A DNA stretch of 64,000 nucleotides from an uncultured Bacilli bacterium. GTDB lineage: Bacteria; Bacillota_I; Bacilli_A; RF39; UBA660. Each line of letters starts with the position of its first letter. Position 1 is the stretch's first letter. The notes under the pieces were generated by a model. The model was not told the origin of the DNA, did not search any database, and saw nothing but the letters and a program-made list of their open reading frames with translations. Position numbers and translations under genes: made by a program. Shown piece after piece: positions 1-7,979 of the stretch. Where the stretch lies: positions 124,001 through 188,000 of the forward strand of contig CAKPCH010000001.1 in assembly GCA_934141535.1 (NCBI GenBank), in the 5' to 3' direction.

Positions 1-818
1 CTTACTGTATCTGTATTATTTTCTAGCACAAAGAATGTATTTGTGTAACTATCTCCTACTTGGCATGTATATTCATCTCCGTAGTTAAAACTTCCAGTAG
101 GTACGTTTCCTGTTGTGGCAGTAGTTACTCCTGTACAGATTGGTTCAGAAGGTAGTGTTGGCATTCCACTTAAACTTGTTGATCCATATGTTAAATAAAT
201 ACTACCAAATTTTATTGTAAATGGGCCATCGGCTATTGCTGAACCACTTGTATATTCTATTGTTATTTTTACTAATTCACTATTACTTTTCTTTAATACA
301 TGATTTGTTATATTTAGAGTTGTATCAGTATAAGAAGTACTTAATACTGTTGTTGTTACTTTTATTCCATTACATGCTGATTCTACCATTGAAGAACTAG
401 TACCTTCTCCAGCTACACATTCTTTAAATACTGACTTACCACTAATATTATTAAATACTACACTACTTAAATATGCATCATAACTTCCTTCATTTCTTGC
501 ATAAAATGTATACTCTACTTTTTCTCCAGGTGCAGTAAATGAAGCACTTAAATTTTTAATTGTTGGATTACCACTATTATCTATTATTGGTGTTCCAGCT
601 TGTGCATTCCCTGTTTTTGTTACACTTACATTAGTTGTTGAAAGTGATGTACTACTACTTGAAAATACTACTTTAAAATTTCCTGAATCTGGTGTAATTG
701 TCGCATTACTTTTTACTGTTAGAGAACTAGAAAAAGCTGCAAAAGCTATACTTAAACCTAATACGCTTATTATAGTTATTATTAATATTAATGTTGTATT
801 TTTTTTATTATATCCCAT
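1..818 (-). CDS. TasA/CalY-like surface protein with lectin-like C-terminal domain, 3' end beyond window
   Basis: The gene starts at the ATG at 816-818, behind the ribosome site AGGGTAGGAAG, and runs off the left edge; 272 codons are visible. Residues 1-40 form an export signal (basic start, hydrophobic stretch, then AFAAFSSSL), followed by a beta-rich module of about 200 residues resembling the TasA/CalY (camelysin) family (motif YTFYARNEGSYDAYL). From about residue 228 it enters the shared domain beginning ICTGVTTATTGNVP and GDEYTCQVGD. The same order of modules is complete in the gene at 31405-32688, so the missing part should hold a GYWT...GVRPVI end. It carries the shared leader cassette. 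Known of the family: TasA/CalY proteins are secreted by SipW-type signal peptidase and form fibres or surface coats. Binding function is inferred. Confidence 0.85.
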   Translation of the reverse strand, partial: MGYNKKNTTLILIITIISVLGLSIAFAAFSSSLTVKSNATITPDSGNFKVVFSSSSTSLSTTNVSVTKTGNAQAGTPIIDNSGNPTIKNLSASFTAPGEKVEYTFYARNEGSYDAYLSSVVFNNISGKSVFKECVAGEGTSSSMVESACNGIKVTTTVLSTSYTDTTLNITNHVLKKSNSELVKITIEYTSGSAIADGPFTIKFGSIYLTYGSTSLSGMPTLPSEPICTGVTTATTGNVPTGSFNYGDEYTCQVGDSYTNTFFVLENNTDTV

Positions 819-945
819 ATACTTCCTACCCTTCTTTTATAGTTTACCACATATTACTATTTTTTTACATTCATTAATAGTATATATGTGCTTTGACTAC
901 TCTTCATTATATAACTATCATATCGCAAAAAAAACAAGTAATATT
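819..945 (-). promoter_or_regulatory. Shared promoter/leader cassette, copy 1
   Basis: On the minus strand a TATAAT box (906-911) followed by GAAG precedes a leader of about 80 bases. The leader has the conserved blocks TAATGAATGTAAA and TGTGGTAAACTATA and ends in the purine-rich ribosome site before the start at 818. The same order of blocks occurs before 10007, 16163 and 32688. A -35 box is not clear; a T-rich run CTTGTTTTTT lies about 20 bases upstream of the -10. The bases ATAGT and ACTAT around TGTGGTAA could pair as a weak hairpin. Confidence 0.6.
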
Positions 946-984
946 TTTGAAAATTAAAAAATTATTTCTTGCTTTTATCACTCT

Positions 985-3900
985 TTATTTATGATCTAGT
1001 TCAACTAAATTATCATCTAATATAGAATAGAGATATATATTTACTTTTTTACCACTTATATTACTTATATAATTTTTATAACCATTAAGTTGTTTTATAT
1101 AAGCATCATCTACTATATTTTTAGTTTTATAATCTATTAACATTATATAATCATCATATTCTAACATAAGATCTATAAAACCATGTTTTATATCATTATT
1201 ATCATTAAATATAAATTCATATTCTTTATAACAATTAATATAATTTTTATCTATATGTTTTAGAAATTTAAGTACGAATACATTATCTGTATTGTTAAAG
1301 TCTTCAGTTTCAAATATATAATGAAGCTTTACTCCCTCTTTCATATTATCTATTTCATTTAAAGTCAATAATTTATTACTATCTTTAGAAAATCTAGTTT
1401 GATTTATTATTTCATAATTAATATTATTATATTTATGTTCTATTTTAATTGAACTTTCTTTTATTTCTTTTTTATAATTATATTTTTTTATTTTATTATA
1501 ATCTTTTGTAAGTTTTACTTCATTAAAATCTATTTGTTTTATATATGGTTCTAATACTGGTTTTATAGAGTTTAACATATCACTTATTCTTTTGTATTCT
1601 AATCTGTTTTGATCTGGTACTAAGTGTGTGAATGATTCTACCTTATCGTCAAATGGAAGTAATATTATTATTTTTTCTTTAGCACGTGTAAGTGCGACAT
1701 AAAATAAACGTATTTTTTCACTTATATTATCCCTTATATTTTTATTTATTAATAAATCTTTTAGTATTGTATTTTTAACTCCTTCTTTTACATATGGAGT
1801 AATTATATTAAAACTATCATCTACTAAGAATAAAGATTTTATATCTTCATCATTATTTTTTTTAGATAATCCAGAAAAATAACAAATATTATATTCTAAC
1901 CCTTTACTTTTATGTATATTTAATATTTTAACACTATTAACATCTCCACTATTTAATGAATACTCTATTACTTCTTTTTCACTCATTTTATTTAAATATT
2001 CACTAAACATTAATGGAGTATAACCTATTTTTGATAGATTAACACTTAAATCTTTTAAATATTCTATTTTTATTTCACTTTCTTTTATAGAAGATGTAGT
2101 TGTTATTTTTTCATAATAATTAAATTTATTTATTATTTCATTTAATAAATCTAAATTAGAAAGTTCATCTATATTTATACTTTTACATATTTTAAATAAT
2201 TCTGTATCATAAAACTTATTACTTTTTAATATATCAAATATTTCTTCATCTGATATTTTATTTAAAAATGATCTAGAGCAACTAGTAAAGTAATATTTAA
2301 ATTCTTGATCTAATTCATTATTATTTATTTTTATTATTAAATTTATGAAGTTTTTTATAACTGTTATATCATTACCACTTGTTAATTTTTCATTTTTTAT
2401 TTGTGATAATGGTATACCTACATATTCAAATATTTTTTTATATAAATCAAAACTAGTACCACGATCCATTATTATAGCAAAGTCTTTATACATAGAGTCT
2501 CTTAATGTATTTGTTTTCTTATCTACTACCTGATATTTGTTATCTATTTTTTGTTTTATATCATATGCTATTGTAAATGCTTCTATTTCATCTGTTGTAA
2601 ATTCTTTTAGATCTTCTTTATTATATGTTAATATATCCATAGAGTTATCATGAAGAGTTTTTAAATGTTCTATATAACTAGTATTACCAAAATTCATTCT
2701 ATGAGATTTACTATATTCTGCATCTCCTACATTATTATCCATTATTAAATCAAATATTAAATTTATATTATCTAATACTTCTTTTCTACTTCTAAAGTTT
2801 TTTAATAAATCTATTTTTATACCACCCTTATTAATAGAATAATCATCATATTTATTTCTAAATATATAAGGATTAGCATGTCTAAATCTATATATTGATT
2901 GTTTTATATCTCCTACCATATAAACATTATTAGAGGCTATTAAATTAATAAATTCTTCTTGTATATCACTAGTATCTTGATATTCATCTACCATGATTTC
3001 ATCAAATGAATTTTTTAATTCTTCTTGTATATCTTTATTATTTTTTATAACTTTAATAGCCATATGTGCGATATCTTGAAATGTATATAAGTTTTTATCT
3101 ATTTTATATTTATTAAATCTTTCATCATAAAGATTTATTATTTTACAAATAGCTCTTATATAAGGTTTAATAGATAATAGAGATTCTTTTATTTCTTCAC
3201 TATTTTCAAATCTAGTTAATTCTTTTAAAGTTTTTACTTTTTTTACAATTATATCTTTATATGTAGCAGCATCTTCACTACAGTTTTTATTTTTTCTTGG
3301 ACTACCTATTATATTTAAACTAGATTTTATATCTTCATAAGAGTTAGATTCTAGTAAGTTTTCTATATTTAATGTAGTAATATATTTTTCATCTGTTAAA
3401 CTAATTAAAGTTTTATATGGATCTTTTATTTCTTCTTTTTTAGTTATTATAAGTTTATAATACTCATTTATATAATTATTTATATTTTCTTCATTAAAAA
3501 ATATAGTTTCATAATTTTTTAAATATTCTTGTTTATTTGGTAATAAATCTAATTTTTTTGATATTTCTTTTACTATCTCTTTTATTTTATCATCTGTTTT
3601 TGTACAAAAGTCTCCTACTAATTTTTTAAAGTCAGGATCATTATACATTGATAAAAAAACTTCATCTATTATTTCATCTGTTTTTGATACTTCTATTGAA
3701 GAATCCATAATTGATATATCTTTAGGTATTTTAAGTAAATAGTGATATTTTTTTACTACTGAAAGTGCGAATGAGTCAAATGTTGTAATATAACTTGAAT
3801 CTATATAATCTAGTTGTTCTTTTAATCCAGCCTTTTTTATAGCTTGTCTAATTCTATCTTTCATTTCACCAGCTGCCATATTTGTAAAAGTTAATATTAA

Positions 3901-4047
3901 TAGTCTATTAATGTTTTGACCATTAATAAGTTTTCTTATTGTACGTTCTGTAAGAACTGCTGTTTTACCACTTCCAGCTCCTGCAGAAACTATTATATTG
4001 GTACCTGTTTTAGTTATTGCTTCTTCTTGTTCTTTTGTAAAACCCAT
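985..4047 (-). CDS. addA: ATP-dependent helicase/nuclease subunit A
   Basis: This is the helicase and nuclease subunit of AddAB, the Firmicute counterpart of RecBCD, which resects double-strand breaks for recombination. The UvrD-type motor is complete: Walker A SAGAGSGKT with Lys28, Walker B region DEYQDTSD near residue 353, VGDIKQSIYRFR, IHKSKGLEY and the arginine-finger motif YVALTRAKEK near 785. The C-terminal RecB-type nuclease shows GFIDLMLEY followed by LIDYKTK near 970-990. At 1020 residues it is somewhat shorter than the roughly 1230 of B. subtilis AddA. It starts 14 bases after the addB stop, so the two form an operon. Start ATG has a purine-rich site (AGGAAGTGG) upstream. Confidence 0.95.
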   Translation of the reverse strand: MGFTKEQEEAITKTGTNIIVSAGAGSGKTAVLTERTIRKLINGQNINRLLILTFTNMAAGEMKDRIRQAIKKAGLKEQLDYIDSSYITTFDSFALSVVKKYHYLLKIPKDISIMDSSIEVSKTDEIIDEVFLSMYNDPDFKKLVGDFCTKTDDKIKEIVKEISKKLDLLPNKQEYLKNYETIFFNEENINNYINEYYKLIITKKEEIKDPYKTLISLTDEKYITTLNIENLLESNSYEDIKSSLNIIGSPRKNKNCSEDAATYKDIIVKKVKTLKELTRFENSEEIKESLLSIKPYIRAICKIINLYDERFNKYKIDKNLYTFQDIAHMAIKVIKNNKDIQEELKNSFDEIMVDEYQDTSDIQEEFINLIASNNVYMVGDIKQSIYRFRHANPYIFRNKYDDYSINKGGIKIDLLKNFRSRKEVLDNINLIFDLIMDNNVGDAEYSKSHRMNFGNTSYIEHLKTLHDNSMDILTYNKEDLKEFTTDEIEAFTIAYDIKQKIDNKYQVVDKKTNTLRDSMYKDFAIIMDRGTSFDLYKKIFEYVGIPLSQIKNEKLTSGNDITVIKNFINLIIKINNNELDQEFKYYFTSCSRSFLNKISDEEIFDILKSNKFYDTELFKICKSINIDELSNLDLLNEIINKFNYYEKITTTSSIKESEIKIEYLKDLSVNLSKIGYTPLMFSEYLNKMSEKEVIEYSLNSGDVNSVKILNIHKSKGLEYNICYFSGLSKKNNDEDIKSLFLVDDSFNIITPYVKEGVKNTILKDLLINKNIRDNISEKIRLFYVALTRAKEKIIILLPFDDKVESFTHLVPDQNRLEYKRISDMLNSIKPVLEPYIKQIDFNEVKLTKDYNKIKKYNYKKEIKESSIKIEHKYNNINYEIINQTRFSKDSNKLLTLNEIDNMKEGVKLHYIFETEDFNNTDNVFVLKFLKHIDKNYINCYKEYEFIFNDNNDIKHGFIDLMLEYDDYIMLIDYKTKNIVDDAYIKQLNGYKNYISNISGKKVNIYLYSILDDNLVELDHK

Positions 4048-4061
4048 AATCCACTTCCTTT

Positions 4062-6362
4062 TTAAATATCATCATGTTCTACTATTTTTACATAATTAGA
4101 TTCATTCATAAAACACAAGTCTTTAAAGTTACAAAATTCACATCCTATATTTGTTTTATCAAATTTTGGATTTATATCAAATTTAGAATCTAATATATTT
4201 TTTAATGTTTCTTTTATTTTAGAACTTGTTAAATTAATTAAGTCATTAATTTCATCATCACTTAACATATTCTTTAAACTATTAGAACTAAATGAACCAT
4301 CATTATTAACTTTAATACCATTTATAACTTTACTATCCATATAATTATAATCAAATTGTTCTAAAATTTCTTTATTTGTATTACTATAACCTATAAGTTT
4401 TAAACTCTTTTGTTTTTCTTCTTCACTCATATTATCAAGCATTATATTTTGCATATAAAATCCTGCAAATTTAATATTATTAAAAATAGAGTGCGCTAAA
4501 AACATATATACTGGAAGTTGTAATCCTATACCATATTCTTTATATTTTAAGCTAGGTTTTTTTATATAAGTTTTATAATCTATAATAGAAGCTATTATAT
4601 CTTCTTTATCTTTTTTATACATTATTTTATCTATAAAGCCTATAAAATTTATATTATCAATTAATGGTACACATATATTTTTTTCAGTTTCTATTATATT
4701 TAATTTTGAATATTTATTTTGTTCTTTAATAGTATTAATTAAATAATTTATATTATCTATTGTTCTTTTTATAAAAAACTCTTCATCACTTTTTAATACT
4801 ATTTCATTAGCACTTAAATATTTATAAACTTCTTCTTCTACATTTATAGTATTGTTAGTAGAAAGTTCTAATATATGATGATATATATTTCCAAGTAAAA
4901 CACTAAATTTATTTATATCTGTTTTTAAATTTAATATTTTTTCTATATAAAATCTAAAAGCACACCTATTATAATCATCCATTGTAGAAAATGATAAATT
5001 AAATGTTTTTAATGATTTAATATAAGTGTTTAATTTTTTTTTATTTAAACCTGTAAATGATGATGTATAAGTATTGTACTTAACTTCATAATTAGAATTT
5101 AAAATACTTAATTTATCAGACTTCTCACCATATTTAATTAAATTATCAAGTAATTTAGAAAGGGTTAAAATATTTGATAAATCACTATAACTCACTTTTA
5201 AATCTATATTTATTTTATTTACTTCACTATCTAATTCTTCTATTAAACTAGATGGATAGAATGTATTAAAATCAGTTTTTAATTTATATGTTATTATTAA
5301 GTTTTTTATATTTTTTATAGATCTTAAAGTTTGTTCTTTTTCTTTTTTATTTAAATCTACTGTATTATCTAAATAACTAGGTTTAATACTATCATTTATA
5401 TAATCTTCATCCTTCTTTAATATAGGTATTATTCCTTGATTAAATCCTAACATAAATACATATTCATCATCAACAATATAATTTTTATAATCTATTACTT
5501 CCACTTCATTAGTATATTTAATATGTTCTATATAAGTATTATTTAAATCATTAAATATTAAAGTCTTTAAATCATTTATATCAGTACACCATATATATTT
5601 ATTACATATATCTACTATTTTTTTATAACTTGTAGTATTATTATATTCTTTTATATTTTCTAAAGATTCCTCTATACCTAAATCTAAACTATTAAAAAAT
5701 TTATTACCTATTATAGTTGATATAACAGGAATATTTTTATGCTTATTTATTTTTAAATTATAAAAGCTAAATATTTTTTCTATTATATTTATATAATCTT
5801 CGCTAATGTTAGTAAGCTTAATTTTAGAAATATCAATACCTCTATCTATTAATTTAGAAATAGAATAAGCAACGAATTCAACTTCTTCTTCTATAGTTTG
5901 TGCTTCAAATATTTTAGGTGTATAGTTATTATTTTCTTTGTTTATTATTTTATAATCTATATTACTTAATAAATATTTTTCAAACTTATTTAAATCATAA
6001 TTATATATAATTATATCTTTTTCTTTAATATATTTTTTAAATCTAGTATTAAATATTAATAATTTATTTTCTATTAATTCATTTTTTAAGTTAACTAAAA
6101 AATCTAATTTTTTATTATTATATTTTTTATTTTCTATATATATTAAATTATCTAAATATTCTTTAGCAACCTCATATTTTAAGTTATATTTTTTTATTAC
6201 ATAAAGAATACTTTTTTCATCATAATCAAAATATAAGTTTTTTATAAACTCATTAATAGTAAAAAATTTAATGTTTACTAATTGTTTTAAATTTTTTAAT
6301 ATTTGTATTTTTGATTCATTAGATGAAATTATTATTGTATTATTTTTTATAATATTTTGCAT
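4062..6362 (-). CDS. addB: AddB-like nuclease subunit, reduced
   Basis: The gene sits directly upstream of addA. The C-terminal nuclease domain shows IASIIDYKTYIKK near residue 625. Four cysteines match the AddB iron-sulfur cluster layout: one in RCAFRFYIEKIL near 467 and three in GCEFCNFKDLCF near 740. The protein has 766 residues against about 1166 in B. subtilis AddB. The N-terminus (IIISSNESKIQIL) has no recognisable Walker A GxGKT motif, so the helicase-like half is probably structural. In the family, AddB supplies Chi recognition and the second strand cut. The start is well supported by GGTGGTAAT before the ATG. Assignment rests mostly on context, cysteine pattern and nuclease motif. 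Confidence 0.85.
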   Translation of the reverse strand: MQNIIKNNTIIISSNESKIQILKNLKQLVNIKFFTINEFIKNLYFDYDEKSILYVIKKYNLKYEVAKEYLDNLIYIENKKYNNKKLDFLVNLKNELIENKLLIFNTRFKKYIKEKDIIIYNYDLNKFEKYLLSNIDYKIINKENNNYTPKIFEAQTIEEEVEFVAYSISKLIDRGIDISKIKLTNISEDYINIIEKIFSFYNLKINKHKNIPVISTIIGNKFFNSLDLGIEESLENIKEYNNTTSYKKIVDICNKYIWCTDINDLKTLIFNDLNNTYIEHIKYTNEVEVIDYKNYIVDDEYVFMLGFNQGIIPILKKDEDYINDSIKPSYLDNTVDLNKKEKEQTLRSIKNIKNLIITYKLKTDFNTFYPSSLIEELDSEVNKINIDLKVSYSDLSNILTLSKLLDNLIKYGEKSDKLSILNSNYEVKYNTYTSSFTGLNKKKLNTYIKSLKTFNLSFSTMDDYNRCAFRFYIEKILNLKTDINKFSVLLGNIYHHILELSTNNTINVEEEVYKYLSANEIVLKSDEEFFIKRTIDNINYLINTIKEQNKYSKLNIIETEKNICVPLIDNINFIGFIDKIMYKKDKEDIIASIIDYKTYIKKPSLKYKEYGIGLQLPVYMFLAHSIFNNIKFAGFYMQNIMLDNMSEEEKQKSLKLIGYSNTNKEILEQFDYNYMDSKVINGIKVNNDGSFSSNSLKNMLSDDEINDLINLTSSKIKETLKNILDSKFDINPKFDKTNIGCEFCNFKDLCFMNESNYVKIVEHDDI

Positions 6363-6416
6363 ATTACCACCTATATCAATTTTATCAAAAACGAGGTTCT
6401 AAGTCTATATATAAAT

Positions 6417-6446
6417 AAAAAGCAAAAGTTTTTTCTTTTGCTTTTT
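6417..6446 (-). terminator. Rho-independent terminator after the 6445 gene
   Basis: A 12-base-pair stem (AAAAAGCAAAAG with CTTTTGCTTTTT, loop of six) overlaps the stop codon and is T-rich on both strands. It can end the minus-strand surface-protein gene just before addB begins. Confidence 0.75.
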
Positions 6447-7845
6447 AATAAATTATTTCTATTTTTGATGGAGCATTTGTAGTATTTACTGTTAATATTG
6501 TTGTATTTTGTATTTTTGATAATTTTGGTAAATCTACTAATTCTTCTGTTCCGCTACTTCTTATAACTTTTCCAAGCTCATAATCTATATAGTCTCCATT
6601 CATTAATGGTGAATTCAAACTTACTTTATAACTGATTGGTTCTACATATGCTTCGTATGCTGTTGGGGTTGTACCTTCTTCTATTTGGAATGTAGAGAAT
6701 TTTGCTATATCACTTGAAGTAAGCACTAATGTCTGACCTTTTTTTACAAAATAATCATATCCATCCTCTACAGTAAATGTTGATGATGGTTGTAATTTAT
6801 CTACTGTTATATATGAAAGAAATGTAAAAGCTGTACTATCTATTTTATAAAAATATATATATTCTGGAACACTAGAACTATTCTTTAATGTCGCACTTAT
6901 TACATATTGTTTACCTGGTGTTAATTTATCCGTATATACTCTTGCTTTAGATTGTGTTGATGAAAATGGATAATCTGTTGTAACTAGTTTTGATGTATTA
7001 AAGAAATCTATTTTATTTTTACCACTAAGTGTTAATGGTATTTCGTATTTCCCTGTACTGGAATTCAAATCTCCTACTCCACTACTACTTCCATATATTC
7101 TATATCCATCTATATAACTTATACTATCATCAACTTTTATTTCATTTGTGGTTGATGACAATACTGTTCCAGTTGGTAATGTTGGTGTTCCGCTTAAATT
7201 TGTTGAGCCATATGTTAAATATATCTTACCAAATTTTATTGTAAATGGACCATCTGCTACACTTGAGCCACTTGTATATTCTATTGTTACTTTTACTAAT
7301 TCACTATTATTCTTTTTTAATACATGATTTGTTATATTTAGTGTTGTGTCTGTATATGATGTACTTAATACTGTGGTTGTTACCTTTATTCCGTTACAAG
7401 CACTTGCTACTAAAGATGATGTTGTACCAGTACCTGCTATACATTCTTTAAATGATGTTTTTCCTTTAATATTATCAAATACTATACTACTTAAATATGC
7501 ATCGTAACTACCTACGTTTCTTGCGTAAAATGTATACTCTATCTTTTCACCAGGTGACGTGAAAGTTGCTTTTAATCCACTTATAGATGGATTACCATCA
7601 TTATTTATTGTTGGTGTTTCAGCACTCGCATTTCCAGTTTTCGTTATGCTTACACCAGTTGTTGCAAGTGATGTACTGCTACTTGAAAATACTACTTTAA
7701 ACTCTCCTGAATCCGGTGTAATAGTCGCATTACTTTTTACCGTTAAAGTACTTGAAAAAGCTGCAAATACAATAGATAGTCCAAGCACTGAAATAAGTGT
7801 TATTACAAGAGCTAAATTTATATTTCTTTTATTATAATATCCCAT
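6445..7845 (-). CDS. TasA/CalY-like surface protein with phage-tail-like C-terminal module
   Basis: The start is placed at the ATG at 7843-7845 (MGYYNKRN), because AGGGTAGGAAG lies just upstream; a longer reading from GTG at 7878 would put that site inside the gene. The protein has 466 residues. Residues 1-40 are an export signal, and about 40-225 are the TasA/CalY-like module nearly identical to the 1-818 and 31405 genes. From about 226 on it differs: no GYWT...RPVI domain, but a segment with FQIEEGTTPTAYEAYVEP, LNSPLMNGDYIDYELGKV and a final PSKIEIIY. From memory this pattern is common in the C-terminal modules of siphophage tail and baseplate proteins of Firmicutes, thought to bind carbohydrate. 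It retains only part of the shared leader. Function as a surface adhesin is inferred. Confidence 0.85.
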   Translation of the reverse strand: MGYYNKRNINLALVITLISVLGLSIVFAAFSSTLTVKSNATITPDSGEFKVVFSSSSTSLATTGVSITKTGNASAETPTINNDGNPSISGLKATFTSPGEKIEYTFYARNVGSYDAYLSSIVFDNIKGKTSFKECIAGTGTTSSLVASACNGIKVTTTVLSTSYTDTTLNITNHVLKKNNSELVKVTIEYTSGSSVADGPFTIKFGKIYLTYGSTNLSGTPTLPTGTVLSSTTNEIKVDDSISYIDGYRIYGSSSGVGDLNSSTGKYEIPLTLSGKNKIDFFNTSKLVTTDYPFSSTQSKARVYTDKLTPGKQYVISATLKNSSSVPEYIYFYKIDSTAFTFLSYITVDKLQPSSTFTVEDGYDYFVKKGQTLVLTSSDIAKFSTFQIEEGTTPTAYEAYVEPISYKVSLNSPLMNGDYIDYELGKVIRSSGTEELVDLPKLSKIQNTTILTVNTTNAPSKIEIIY

Positions 7846-7912
7846 AGTACTTCCTACCCTTCTTTTATATTTTACCACATATTTATAATTTATTACAACA
7901 ATTATTAGAATG

Positions 7913-7949
7913 AAAAACTTAACTAATTCATTAAAAGAGTTAAGTTTTT
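7913..7949 (-). terminator. Rho-independent terminator after the 7980 gene
   Basis: AAAAACTTAACT pairs with AGTTAAGTTTTT around a 13-base loop, and on the minus strand it is followed by a T-rich tract. It lies 30 bases past the stop of the two-domain surface protein. Confidence 0.75.
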
Positions 7950-7979
7950 ATTTTTTTGTTATAATATACCATATATTTT

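Noticed and set aside
819..945. Known riboswitch in the shared leader
   Set aside because: The leader is short and AT-rich with only a weak five-base hairpin; no known metabolite-binding core is recognisable.
7029..7451. Plus-strand frames rich in Leu and His opposite the surface-protein genes
   Set aside because: They are antisense shadows of low-complexity Thr/Ser-rich coding sequence and have no ribosome sites.
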